Source: Candidatus Nitrososphaera evergladensis SR1 (GTDB lineage Archaea; Thermoproteota; Nitrososphaeria; Nitrososphaerales; Nitrososphaeraceae). Taken from it: a stretch of 64,000 bases of DNA. The notes under the pieces were generated by a model. It did not search any database, was not told where the DNA came from, and worked only from the letters and a program-made list of their open reading frames with translations. How positions within the stretch are numbered: position 1 is the stretch's first letter; each line of letters starts with the position of its first letter. Location of the stretch: contig NZ_CP007174.1 in assembly GCF_000730285.1 (NCBI RefSeq), positions 434,001 through 498,000 of the forward strand, in the 5' to 3' direction. Made by a program: the position numbers and the translations under genes. Shown here piece after piece: positions 1-8,388 of the stretch.

Positions 1-118
1 GCGGATTGTTCAAGAAAAAGATAGCTCGAGGCGGCGACTTTAATGTAACGGATGGTGGCTCGTTTGAGCTTTCATCCAGAACATCCAGATCTCTGGGACC
101 AGACATTGCCCGGTCCAT
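1..118 (-). CDS. partial CDS at the left edge, next gene of the injection-system operon
   Basis: An open frame starts with ATG at 118 and runs leftwards off the window, so only about 39 residues are visible (MDRAMSGPRDLDVLDESS...). It begins 37 bases after the stop of the spike gene on the same strand, which suggests continuation of the operon. In Afp-like loci the gene after the spike is often a gp25-like or PAAR-type baseplate component, but nothing in these residues is diagnostic. Start and identity are uncertain. Confidence 0.4.
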   Translation of the reverse strand, partial: MDRAMSGPRDLDVLDESSNEPPSVTLKSPPRAIFFLNNP

Positions 119-155
119 CTACAGTAGCATTCAAAAGGCCGTCTAGCTGCCTGCT

Positions 156-668
156 CTATGTTACTTCCAGCGCGCCATCGTTGACCGACACGCTGGAGGA
201 TGTCATCTTTATTTTTGCCGCATTGTTAGAAAGCTCTATCCATTCAGAGTTCATGACTATCTTGAGGCCCGACGCCGTTTCTATGGTAATGATGTCTTGG
301 CCCTCTCTGTCGTCAATCTTGATGGTGCCAGACTCTGTCTTTATCATCTTTATCTTGTGGGCCTCTTGCGCGCTGGCAAGGCCATTAACAGGAGATTCGT
401 CCGGATTCCAGAAACAGCCCGTCCAAATCGGCTTGTCGGGGTCACCTTCCTCGAATTCTACCCATACGTTGGCGTCTACAGGAGGCACAAAAAAGAAGCC
501 TGCGTCTGGGGCACAGTACGGCAAGCTGGGCTCGGCCCATCCGCTCATCTCGTCTCCGTATATCGACGTGGTTAGCTTGACTCGGATCCTGCCCTTGAGC
601 TTTGGATCGGCATTGTCGGCTACCTTGCCTCTGAACTTGCCATAGACGCGTTTCCTGCCTTCTATCAT
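156..668 (-). CDS. phage baseplate assembly protein V / VgrG-like spike (gp5 OB-fold family)
   Basis: The 170-residue protein has the layout of gpV/Afp8-type spikes. An OB-fold segment covers about residues 8-95, with the typical LKGRIRVKL strand, the GWAEPSLPY and GFFFVPP turns, and WVEFEEGDPDKPIWTGCFW. A short beta-helical repeat tail follows (KIKMIKTESGTIKIDDREG). The family forms the trimeric membrane-piercing tip of contractile tails. Its ATG overlaps the stop of the upstream hub gene by four bases (ATGA), so the two are probably translationally coupled, as expected for proteins that form a hub-spike complex. The tail is shorter than in T6SS VgrG and carries no visible effector domain. 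Confidence 0.88.
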   Translation of the reverse strand: MIEGRKRVYGKFRGKVADNADPKLKGRIRVKLTTSIYGDEMSGWAEPSLPYCAPDAGFFFVPPVDANVWVEFEEGDPDKPIWTGCFWNPDESPVNGLASAQEAHKIKMIKTESGTIKIDDREGQDIITIETASGLKIVMNSEWIELSNNAAKIKMTSSSVSVNDGALEVT

Positions 669-1804
669 GTGCTGAGCACCGACGCTGTCGAGCCAAGACC
701 ATCGCGCACAAGCTTGAACGACTGCTTGTACTCGCCTTTCTTGATCTCGTGCTTTACCTCCTTGACGTAGTAATAGCCGTCGTGCAAAAAGCCGACGCCT
801 CTTAGGCCGACCAGCTTGCGCGCCTGCAGAACGCCGCCATAAGCAAGCGAGTCAAGTGTACCCGTGGCAATGACAGCGTCTGTGGACTCGTCGGTCTCAG
901 CCTGAGCTTCGCTCATTGCCTGCGCTGCGCTTGCGCTGCTTCTGTTGTATTTCTTCTTTTGTACTCTTGACGCCTGCATAGAAAGAACTGGATAAAGAGA
1001 AAGCGGCGGAAGGCTGCTTCCTGTCACCGTAACGGGTACCTCTTTGTTCGTGACGATATCAACTGTCTTGCCTGTAACAATCGTCGGCTCTGTCACATTG
1101 TACTGAAAGCTGATTGCCTTGAGATTGCTTTCCGAACCCATGTCTAGAGTCAGGGCCTTTTGCGGCGCGCCAGTGTACTTCCTTGGACCCCAGTACGCTC
1201 TGCTCTTGTTAGTAAGAAGGGCCGGCTCTAGGAAGAAAACATAATTGTATTTTCTTGCAAGGTCCTTGATGTGGTCGAGGTCCGTTGACTGCTGGGAAGG
1301 GACCTGGTCTGCTTCGGGATGCCGCACTGGCGACTGCACCTCATGGATGTCCGGCTCAATTCCATGCTGCGTGTACTTGGCGATTATTTTTTCCACGATC
1401 GATTTATCATCCAGACTCGAGTGAGTCGTTGGGCTCTCGTCTTTGCTCATAAAAAAGCTCAGATCCTCGCCTGTTACGACCATCCTAGTTTGTCCTGGCT
1501 GCTGGCTCGGGCTCAGTTGCTTGGTTGTAATTATTCCATTTATGAGGTTCGTCTGGATGCCGCCAAATGTTACAATTATCCTGACTTGGTTGAACGGATT
1601 GAGCAACGGATTTGCGATAAGGGCATAGTCTTGAAGATCCTGCCTGCTCCTGCCAACATTAAAGATGATCTCAAAGCCGTCTGGAGCAATGTCTCTATTT
1701 GTGACCTCGATTGATTCAACAGCGCTGGCGACAGCCTCTGGAACAGGAGTTGGGATGGTGGGTCCTGCCATCAATATGACGTAAACGTTTGTCAGACCTT
1801 CCAT
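665..1804 (-). CDS. phage late control gene D-like baseplate hub protein (gp27/Afp8 hub)
   Basis: The 379-residue protein resembles gpD hubs of contractile tails and extracellular contractile injection systems. Supporting segments are the N-terminal beta region (INGIITTKQLSP, TRMVVTGEDLSFFM), the central IVEKIIAKYTQHGIEPDI helix with the DLDHIKDLARKYNYVFFLE motif, and the C-terminal YYVKEVKHEIKKGEYKQSF strand pair usual in this family. It forms the trimeric adaptor between the inner tube and the spike. The start is the ATG at 1804, 19 bases after the LysM gene. An alanine- and serine-rich linker occupies about residues 290-310. Confidence 0.88.
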   Translation of the reverse strand: MEGLTNVYVILMAGPTIPTPVPEAVASAVESIEVTNRDIAPDGFEIIFNVGRSRQDLQDYALIANPLLNPFNQVRIIVTFGGIQTNLINGIITTKQLSPSQQPGQTRMVVTGEDLSFFMSKDESPTTHSSLDDKSIVEKIIAKYTQHGIEPDIHEVQSPVRHPEADQVPSQQSTDLDHIKDLARKYNYVFFLEPALLTNKSRAYWGPRKYTGAPQKALTLDMGSESNLKAISFQYNVTEPTIVTGKTVDIVTNKEVPVTVTGSSLPPLSLYPVLSMQASRVQKKKYNRSSASAAQAMSEAQAETDESTDAVIATGTLDSLAYGGVLQARKLVGLRGVGFLHDGYYYVKEVKHEIKKGEYKQSFKLVRDGLGSTASVLST

Positions 1805-1823
1805 GGAGGAACTCGCACCTTTC

Positions 1824-2111
1824 TTATCTCCACGGCCTTGCTATTCTTAGCATAAAGCCCGGCTCTTCGGTCAAGTCGAGTGGGTGCATTGCATCATTGG
1901 CGTCGCAAATCTGCCAGAACTGCTCTGGGTCTCCAAACACCCGCGAAGAAATTCTATCCAGCCTGTCGCCGGCCGAGACCGTCAATGCCTGCAACAAGGG
2001 CATTTCTTCGCCCTTTGGAAGAAAGCGCCTCTTCTTGTACGCAACAACGTTTCCGTCCTTTGCAAGGCTTGCATCTTCAATGTTGTAGTATCTGCTGGTG
2101 GGCTGGAACAA
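1824..2111 (-). CDS. LysM-domain tail protein of a contractile injection system
   Basis: This 95-residue protein has a C-terminal LysM-like module. The segment SAGDRLDRISSRVFGDPEQF is followed by WQICDANDAMHPLDLTEEPG, and it ends in a strand resembling the IPRP end of tail LysM proteins. In phage and Afp-type particles such proteins bind the inner tube or baseplate rather than free peptidoglycan, which archaea lack. It lies one base after the tube-protein gene on the same strand. In Afp7-type proteins the tube-adaptor domain and LysM are commonly one polypeptide; here they are separate genes. Confidence 0.82.
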   Translation of the reverse strand: MFQPTSRYYNIEDASLAKDGNVVAYKKRRFLPKGEEMPLLQALTVSAGDRLDRISSRVFGDPEQFWQICDANDAMHPLDLTEEPGFMLRIARPWR

Positions 2112-2112
2112 T

Positions 2113-2877
2113 TCACAGCGCTCCTGATATTGTCCCGGACACGCTTGTGATGGACCCTATTGCGGCCATCGTTTCCTTTAGAATCTGGTGTGACAAGAAT
2201 ACCGAATAGCCCGGATGGGTTACCCTGAAATCGTTGTACGTGAGCACATCGAGTGAAACCGATACTTCGGCCACTATCGGGTTGAGAAGCTGATCATAGT
2301 ACTGTTCGGTGATGGTAAAGTTCGAGATCTTGACCGGCACTACTCTGCTTGGACCCCAGACAAAAAGCGTAAATGGTCCTTCCGGAGGCGCTATCTCTAT
2401 GGCACCCGTAGCCGCAAGCGCGTTCTTTTCGATCGCCCAAGAGCTCTTCGGATAGATCATCATCTCTAGGGCAGAAAGCTGAGGGTAGATGCCCATGGCG
2501 ACCGTAGATGGATTTTGCTCCGGCTTTTCTAGCCGATCCGCCGCGTCAATTTCTATCTTTAGCGTGATTGTTTCCTTTGGCGGTCCCGTGAGTCTCTGAG
2601 TCTCCACGGTGCTAATCGTCTGTTGCAGCCTGTTGGACTGAACCTGGCGAGTGAGAGTCTCGGGATTATACTGAAAAATTATGACCTGTGGTACAAAGCC
2701 TGCGGGATCGTACGATATGAGAGCACCCTTGATCAGTCTGGGTGAGCGGGGAAAACTCGACAATACCTGATTCGCATTTGTCCTGGAATTATAAAAAGGC
2801 TCTTGTACCCTTATAAGGTCAGCCAAATTACTGTAAGAGTCAAAGCTTTGAAATTGTTGTTTGCATTTATCGACCAC
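2113..2877 (-). CDS. contractile injection system tube/adaptor protein, N-terminal domain (Afp7-like)
   Basis: The 254-residue protein shows the pattern of the CIS_tube domain: GALISYDPAGFVPQVIIFQY followed by NPETLTRQ, then a conserved middle (LKIEIDAADRLEKPEQN, YPQLSALEMMIYP), GPFTLFVWGPSRVVPVKI, and a terminal AEVSVSLDVLTYNDF. The family caps the inner tube or links tube and baseplate. The longest frame begins with GTG at 2875-2877; no ATG precedes the conserved core, so the start is uncertain and could be internal. It is the first visible gene of the minus-strand operon, with a 12-bp inverted repeat about 60 bases upstream. Confidence 0.82.
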   Translation of the reverse strand: MVDKCKQQFQSFDSYSNLADLIRVQEPFYNSRTNANQVLSSFPRSPRLIKGALISYDPAGFVPQVIIFQYNPETLTRQVQSNRLQQTISTVETQRLTGPPKETITLKIEIDAADRLEKPEQNPSTVAMGIYPQLSALEMMIYPKSSWAIEKNALAATGAIEIAPPEGPFTLFVWGPSRVVPVKISNFTITEQYYDQLLNPIVAEVSVSLDVLTYNDFRVTHPGYSVFLSHQILKETMAAIGSITSVSGTISGAL

Positions 2878-2938
2878 GTCGTATCATATTAGAAGATTCT
2901 CAAAATGGATAACAGGTGTGCTTTATACTGATAGGTAT

Positions 2939-2970
2939 TCTTCTAATCTTATGAATAGAAGATTAGAAGA
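2939..2970. promoter_or_regulatory. perfect 12-bp inverted repeat upstream of the injection-system genes
   Basis: The arms TCTTCTAATCTT (2939-2950) and AAGATTAGAAGA (2959-2970) are perfect reverse complements separated by eight bases. The element lies about 60 bases before the start of the tube-protein gene in an otherwise gene-free stretch (2878-3239). It could be an operator for a dimeric regulator or a transcript hairpin; the sequence alone does not decide. Confidence 0.5.
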
Positions 2971-3239
2971 TATTTGATGCAATGTTGGTCTGTCGTCAAA
3001 TTCGAGTGAATGCCCTTGCAGTAATGTCTGGGCACATTGCGATACAAAGCCGGTTTCTAAATTGCCATTTTGTCCAGCTGGTCACCATGACAAAGTATCT
3101 CTGCTGTAACAAATTTCTCCGCTAGTGCAGTTAGCGAAACACGTATATGATGCTACCTAGATTTTTTCTGCGCTCGCAATCGAGAGGGGATAATGTTAAG
3201 ATACATAGTTCTGTATGAACACGACGTTTTCCTACATGT

Positions 3240-4140
3240 TTGAGATACTCCTTGCCATCAATGTTTGACCATAGGCCGTCGCTGCTGCTACGACAAAATA
3301 ATAACATCAAACGCAAAGTACTGTTTGCTTCTGGGTTATTCCTGATTGTCTTGGTGCTCCTATCCACAACTATTCAAGCACCGCCCAATGCGGCAGTGGC
3401 AGGTGCATACTACCCATTCAAAATTGATGGGCCAAATTCAGTTGTCGGCTTCAATTACTGGAAAATGATGTGGCACTATGATGATGCCAAGACGGAAAAG
3501 CAAAATCTAAAAGCGTTTCAGACCTGGTGGTGCATAGATTCTAAAGGAAGTATGCTAAAGAATTGCAACAACAAAGAAGCAGAGCCTGTCGTCCGCGACA
3601 TGAAAGGGCTCATGTTATTTGTCAAAGAACACACGCTGCAAATAATCAGCATCAAGGTCACCGAGTTCTAGGCAAGTCATCCCAACGACCCGCATAACTA
3701 TGAAACCACCCACAAGGACAAGACAACAAAGGAAGACATCAAAAAATGGTTCCTGGCCGCGTACGGTGGTAAAGATGGAAGAACGCAGAGACTCTACGAG
3801 AGTTACGAAAAATTGGCATTCCATTCTAACAAGAATCTTTCAGATGAACAGAATCTAGAGGCGTTCAAAGAGTGGTGGTGCAAAGGAGTAGCGGAAGCAG
3901 TGGGAGCGAATGGCCGATTGGTAAGAGAAGATCTAATGTGCTCAGGCGGTGAAAATGATCCTTCAAAGTCGATTATAGTATGCAATTCAATGACTATCGC
4001 ATCGATATGGTCCTCTTTGTCAAAGCAATGCATCCCTTGGATTCAGAACACAGAATAACAAAGAGCGTGATAAAGGACTGGGTGTGGACGGAATACAATC
4101 GCTCTCTTTATGTGGGAGGGGCAGGCAAGGCCTTGCAAAG
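3240..4140 (+). pseudogene. broken exported W-rich tandem-repeat protein (in-frame amber plus frameshift)
   Basis: The frame opens at 3240 with a basic start and hydrophobic segment (residues about 25-50) ending near NAAVAGAYYPF, a plausible signal peptide. It stops at TAG 3669-3671, yet the same frame continues without interruption to 4058 with clear homology to the first part. The repeat NYWKMMWHYDDAKTEKQNL + KAFQTWWC is echoed by YEKLAFHSNKNLSDEQNLEAF + KEWWC. After about 3960 the similarity moves to another frame: QFNDYRIDMVLFVKAMHPLD and TKSVIKDWVWTEYN match IISIKVTEF-stop-ASHPND and TKEDIKKWFLAAYG of repeat one. One nonsense codon and one frameshift therefore break a two-repeat secreted protein. 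The function is unknown. A second relic lies at 14.1-14.5 kb. Confidence 0.7.
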
Positions 4141-4328
4141 GAATGTGTGTATGTATATGTATGTCTGTTTCCGTATGCATGTGTGTGTGCGCATGCGGGT
4201 TGATACAATATCTGAGTGTCTCGAGAATATCCAGATATGACAGCTAATCTTTTCTGCCTTTCGTAAAGCGTTTGCGCCTCCCTCCTTACCCTCTCCTCCC
4301 TCAGAAAGTCATAGTTCTTTTGCCATTT

Positions 4329-5102
4329 CTATAACTGCACTGATCTGCCGGCTTTGTTCCAGTGAAAAAGAAAGAGATCTCGGCACCACTTGCAAAATAC
4401 AGGATCCGTGCCATTAAATCCACCATTGAAGTCGAGCCTTCCTGTGCTGTCTGGAAAAACCACTCCGGCTAATCTTTCGTTCAAGGCTGTTCCCAGTTTG
4501 ATGTCTTTAGGATCTTCCATTAGTCGGTACTCAATTCTACCTTTATTGGCTCCTACAGATTTCCGCAAGTTTGCCCAGTCGTCCCTACTGCCATGGGGAA
4601 CAATTATTTTCCATGTAACAGAGCTACTCTCAAGCTTGCCGCTGTTGATAACGTAGTTCTGGTTACCCAGAAGATGGTCCGCCATTAGCCAGATATATTC
4701 CTCCGCATCTTTCACTACCCGTTGTGTATGCGCCAAAACTGCGCCTACTTTATCTACATATCTTGATTGTTGGAGTTCGCCTATTCGCTCTATGAATTCC
4801 GCGGGCAGAGACGTTATATCATGCGAAAGAAAGTATTCCCTATTTTGTGTCATGAAGTGGATTGACGGTACAAGCTTCAGAATTGTCTCGCCAAACAAAG
4901 TCAGACCAAAAAAGCTATCAGAGTCCTTCTCTATGAGCTTTGCATCTCGAAGGCGCATTAGGTGCTTGGAAGTCTCTTGAGGTGTGGCTGAAATCTTGGC
5001 CGTGAGCTGGCTCAATCTAAGTCTTTCATTTCTGATTTCAGAGAGTAAGGTTAACCGGTCTCTGTTGGCAAGAATGAAAAGAAATTCTGCAAGCTCTTCC
5101 AA
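4329..5102 (-). CDS. winged-helix transcriptional regulator, FilR1/DUF1724 type
   Basis: The 257-residue protein begins with an ArsR-like winged helix (residues about 1-75: FLFILANRDRLTLLSEI, ISATPQETSKHLMRLRDAKL, then a wing around DSFFGLTLFGETIL). The C-terminal part (VTWKIIVPHGSRDDW, LGTALNERLAGVVFPDSTGR, DPVFCKWCRDLFLFHW) matches the FilR1 middle domain (DUF1724) of archaeal regulators. The family represses or senses by an unknown ligand. It is convergent with the W-rich relic to its left and transcribed away from the small membrane gene at 5291. The target genes are not known. Confidence 0.85.
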   Translation of the reverse strand: MEELAEFLFILANRDRLTLLSEIRNERLRLSQLTAKISATPQETSKHLMRLRDAKLIEKDSDSFFGLTLFGETILKLVPSIHFMTQNREYFLSHDITSLPAEFIERIGELQQSRYVDKVGAVLAHTQRVVKDAEEYIWLMADHLLGNQNYVINSGKLESSSVTWKIIVPHGSRDDWANLRKSVGANKGRIEYRLMEDPKDIKLGTALNERLAGVVFPDSTGRLDFNGGFNGTDPVFCKWCRDLFLFHWNKAGRSVQL

Positions 5103-5290
5103 ATCCTGTATTTCTTCAACGTGCCGGTTGATATTTAACGCTCTCGTTGAAGAGACCTAATCTAGCCCTGCATCGATATCTGATGCATGGAAACCATTTC
5201 CAAAAGTTTACAGGACAAACTGGAATCTAATAAAACTAACATAAGCTCTACTTCCAAGTGGAGGCTTGAAAGAGATGGAGGTGTCGATTT

Positions 5291-5515
5291 GTGACATATC
5301 CCAGCAATGATTCTGCATCCACACAAAAACCCAGTCTGGCATGGTATCTATTGCCAATTTTCCTAAACTGGGTAGGAGGATTGATAATGTACCTTGCAAT
5401 AAGAAATAGGTCGCAAGAGATGGCAAAAAAAGGTCTTTTTCTGAGCTTGGCACTTACCGCAGCAGCAGTAGCAATTTATCTGGTCATGTCATTCACAGTG
5501 CGCGCATTATTTTGA
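5291..5515 (+). CDS. small two-helix membrane protein
   Basis: The 74-residue protein starts with GTG at 5291. It has two hydrophobic segments, SLAWYLLPIFLNWVGGLIMY (about residues 15-34) and FLSLALTAAAVAIYLVMSF (about 50-69), joined by a basic loop (RNRSQEMAKK). The W-Y-L-P-I-F-x3-G-G-L-I pattern recurs in short integral membrane proteins that I associate with Nitrososphaerales, whose role is unknown. It stands alone and is divergent from the FilR1-type regulator, which makes it a possible target of that regulator (inference). Confidence 0.65.
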   Translation: MTYPSNDSASTQKPSLAWYLLPIFLNWVGGLIMYLAIRNRSQEMAKKGLFLSLALTAAAVAIYLVMSFTVRALF

Positions 5516-5759
5516 ATCCTGCAAGAATCCATAATCAGTAGTAGTCTATCCTAAGACAGTACTGCGTTAATTGGCCGAGAGAAAAAATATGACAGCCAGC
5601 CCTAAATAAAGAAGATAGAGTAAATCTGACAGAAGCACTACGGCCACTCCCTATCATCTCTTCTTATCTATGAATATACCATGGCATCTTAATAGATCCT
5701 TTGTTCGATAAGATGTAGTCGCCAATAGTAGTGAGGGTCGCGACTGGTCGAATCACAGC

Positions 5760-6794
5760 ATGTTTGACAAGTGGGTTGGAAAACTGATGGAAGGCGGCAG
5801 CCGCGTTTACGCTGGCATGTCGTCGAAGCATGAATCAATATCCGAAGAAGAAGAAAAAGAAGAAATAGAAAAGTTCAGGACAGAACTTGCGGAAATGAAG
5901 TTAAAAGTGCGAACAAATCCTCAAGAGGTAGAGGAATGGTTTGATAAAGCAAACCGGTTTGTTCACTCGACTCAGGACAAACAACAAGAGTCCTCAACAT
6001 CTACTACTTCTGATGCGGCGCCGGCAACAGAGGACAATAGTAATTATACCAATAATACCAATACGGCTTATAAGGAAAACAACCACATTTCGGCAAACGT
6101 TATCGATGTTATTGTTGATGATAATAATAATGATGATTATTATTCAGAAACAGGAGGACAAGCGCCGCAGAAACAACAGATACAGGAGGAGCAGCAGAAT
6201 CATCGTCATCAACAAGAACAAGAATTGACGGAATTACTCGAAGAATCCGCAGAAATCGCACTTGACAAAATTTCACAGCTAACGATTACTGCGAAGGACA
6301 GGCTCTCACCGATTGCAAGGTCAGGCATCTCTCAACTCAATGTATTCAAGGAGGAGGGAAATGATCTCAAAAAACTACTTTCATCGAAGGAAATCATCAT
6401 TTACAAGACAGATGCCATCGCTATCATGCTCCGCAAGTATGGAGGAATTATCGAATTTTTAGATGCTTATGACAAGCTAATCCGAGAAGGCTATGTACTA
6501 GATCACAGCGAACCAATCGAGAGCTTCTTCTTCGAAATTCCAATTAATGGAATAAAGACAAGGCTGGGCAAGCTGTATTATTTCCATCATCGCAAGTATA
6601 CTGCCGCAGCTATGCCTCCCTTTGAGCCATCACCATCTTCCTCATCAGCAACGGCAGTGACCGACGGCGGTCGTGATGATAACTCTTGCAAGAAATATGT
6701 GGCGGCCGTATTCTTGAAGGGATCTACTGCTACTACTGCTACTAGTAGTACGTCGAATCTGGCTAGAGGGCGCCAAGAACACCAAGAAGGGTAA
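5760..6794 (+). CDS. unrecognised acidic, low-complexity protein (344 aa)
   Basis: The N-terminus (MFDKWVGKLMEGGSRVYAG) is followed by a charged coiled-coil-like segment (EEEEKEEIEKFRTELAEMKL). A long Asn/Asp/Gln-rich stretch encoded by AAT/GAT/CAA repeats covers about residues 80-160. The more conserved-looking C-terminal half includes AEIALDKISQLTITAKDRLS and SKEIIIYKTDAIAIMLRKYG, and the segment around GGIIEFLDAYDKLIREGY looks like a small winged-helix or SHOCT-like fold. The last 40 residues are again low-complexity and overlap in another frame with a dehydrogenase tail (next feature), so the C-terminus may be run-on sequence. I do not recognise the family. Confidence 0.6.
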   Translation: MFDKWVGKLMEGGSRVYAGMSSKHESISEEEEKEEIEKFRTELAEMKLKVRTNPQEVEEWFDKANRFVHSTQDKQQESSTSTTSDAAPATEDNSNYTNNTNTAYKENNHISANVIDVIVDDNNNDDYYSETGGQAPQKQQIQEEQQNHRHQQEQELTELLEESAEIALDKISQLTITAKDRLSPIARSGISQLNVFKEEGNDLKKLLSSKEIIIYKTDAIAIMLRKYGGIIEFLDAYDKLIREGYVLDHSEPIESFFFEIPINGIKTRLGKLYYFHHRKYTAAAMPPFEPSPSSSSATAVTDGGRDDNSCKKYVAAVFLKGSTATTATSSTSNLARGRQEHQEG

Positions 6795-6915
6795 TAGGCA
6801 GTACATCGAAGTTATCCCCATCCAGAGGGTCAACGACGCTTATGAGAGAATAATGCTCAAATCCGATGTGAAATACCGGTTCTCCATTGATATAGCCTCT
6901 CTTAAATCACAGTAA
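6769..6915 (+). pseudogene. C-terminal fragment of a zinc-type alcohol dehydrogenase
   Basis: In the frame ending at TAA 6913-6915 the translation contains YIEVIPIQRVNDAYERIMLK followed by SDVKYRFSIDIASLKSQ. This is the terminal signature of medium-chain Zn-dependent alcohol/cinnamyl alcohol dehydrogenases (typically VNDAYERM-x-KSDVKYRFVIDMASL). No Rossmann domain, zinc ligands or start codon precede it, so only about 45 residues survive. The frame overlaps the last 26 bases of the preceding gene in another phase. Confidence 0.6.
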
Positions 6916-7245
6916 AACAAGGCATCTCGGGCTTCTATCCCTTCCTGCCGCATCAAGCTAATAATCGTGGTGTGTTTTTACGCAAACGCCAACCTGCCAG
7001 CTAAAATCTATAACAGGCGTTAGTGGTAGTGATAGTAGTAGTAGCAGCCATTCATCAACTGCGGCATATATCTGAATGGCGTCAAAGCCACGACTACAAT
7101 TACCGACCAGAAATATAGTCTGCCACATAGTACCCGCACCTCGCTCTCCTCCCCCTCCCCTTCTCTGTAATTGCTAGGCTTTAGATGCTGTTGATAAAGA
7201 AGCTTGCTTAATTATTGCAACAAATGCTATTAATGTGATACTTTT
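6916..7245. other. gene-free stretch
   Basis: No frame here has coding character. It holds a short GTA/GTAGTAG microsatellite near 7020-7045 and a pyrimidine-rich tract near 7140-7170 (ctcctccccctcccc). Nothing else is recognised. Confidence 0.5.
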
Positions 7246-7323
7246 CTCTAGCTATATGCAATATTTGGTCATTATACCCATTATTTTGCATCGGTCTTAA
7301 ATCAAACTTTGGTTAGACAGCGC
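7246..7323 (+). repeat. upstream module shared with the Gly-rich gene at 58.9 kb
   Basis: This stretch matches 58863-58939 almost base for base, including a 33-base identical core starting aatatttggtcattatac (7260-7292) and a TATA-like cttaaatc at about 7296-7303. The two copies precede a broken and an intact gene of the same family at the same distance, so it is a duplicated promoter/upstream region. The TATA-like position fits initiation just before the start codon. Confidence 0.75.
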
Positions 7324-7356
7324 TCGATAATAAACAGCAGTCACTTGAAAAGCAAA

Positions 7357-7612
7357 ATGTTGTTGATGAGCATGGTGCTGGGCTTGCTTCGCAATCGCAT
7401 CATATGCGATATCTTTGCCCGATGCGTTTGCGTCAAGAGGCGGAGGTGATGGTGGCGACGATGGAGACTGAGGCAGCGGAGGCGACCGAGTATTCTGTCC
7501 ATGCCATGGTAGTGGAGGAAATGGGGGAAACAGTGGATACTACAATGACGATGACGATGACGACCGCAAGCATCCCGGCAAGCCACACAAGCCCCATCCA
7601 AAATATCGCTAA
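7357..7612 (+). pseudogene. degenerate Gly-rich exported protein (paralog of the gene at 58944)
   Basis: ATG 7357 opens a signal segment (MLLMSMVLGLL) nearly identical to the intact paralog's MLLMSLVLGLAIASYAISL. A small insertion around 7383 then shifts the frame. In the corrected frame one reads AIASYAISLPDAFAS and a Gly-rich stretch, hits a TGA, and continues with CPCHGSGGNGGNSG, an Asp run and a basic tail (KHPGKPHKPHPKYR) to TAA at 7610-7612. Every segment has its counterpart in the 58944 gene, so this is a relic with at least one frameshift and one nonsense codon. Confidence 0.8.
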
Positions 7613-8388
7613 GAAAATGTCCGGAGCAAAGAAACACATACACATGCACTTCCTCTTCCTTTATCTTGCAGTGGAGTGAACACAAGAGAACTAGGCAGAA
7701 AGTCGAAGGAAGAGAGAGAATGTGTGGTAGAGACTAGGGGCCAAAATATGTGGAGAAAAAGTTGTGAACCTGCAAGAAAAGTGCCGACTCTGTTGCGTGT
7801 TATTGCAACAACATACTCTCACACACATATACGCACAATCTCGCTCCTCCGTTTTTATCTCACATCATGTGCATATCGTACGGCACAAGCCCATCAGGGC
7901 GCAGCATAAATGCTAGAATCGTAGCTTCGTGTCTATATTCTGCAGAAACGGCTTTTGCTACCCTGAAGAGCTTCACAAAAGATATGGTAGATGAGTTTTC
8001 AAGGTAATAACCTTCTGTCTTCTTTAGTGTAGACTATCCTGCTCTTTCTTATTTGAGGGATTATGTCGACTAACTCTTCTTCTATGGGTGCATAAGTAAT
8101 TTGGCAGACACACCTCATTGGTGCTTTAAAAAAAGCAGTATAGCTGCAACACGTATCTACCTGCGCGCTAGAGACGTGCATATATATACATGTGCAAGCT
8201 CCGGGCAGCTTGCAGAGTCTTTGCCGTGTAATACTGGAAATGATGAAAAAGATTTTTGCTGTCGTTTGTATTGGTATACTGGATAGGTTTTTCACTTGAG
8301 TGAGGTATAACCCCAGGCTTTGTAACACCTATGAGCCAACAAGTGATATACATTGATCTGCAAATGCTTTGCAGTGGATAGCTAAGAA
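7613..8388. other. long stretch without a supported gene
   Basis: Several short open frames exist on both strands, but none has a recognisable domain, consistent composition or ribosome binding site. The segment holds AT-rich stretches (for example atatatatacatgtg near 8180) and may contain decayed coding sequence. Confidence 0.4.

Noticed and set aside
3669-3671. Pyrrolysine or programmed readthrough at the in-frame TAG
   Set aside because: No pyl genes are visible, and the additional frameshift downstream and the second degraded copy favour simple gene decay.
7999-8328. Minus-strand frame of 109 codons
   Set aside because: Composition is irregular, with no ribosome binding site, no domain and AT-rich repeats; treated as non-coding.
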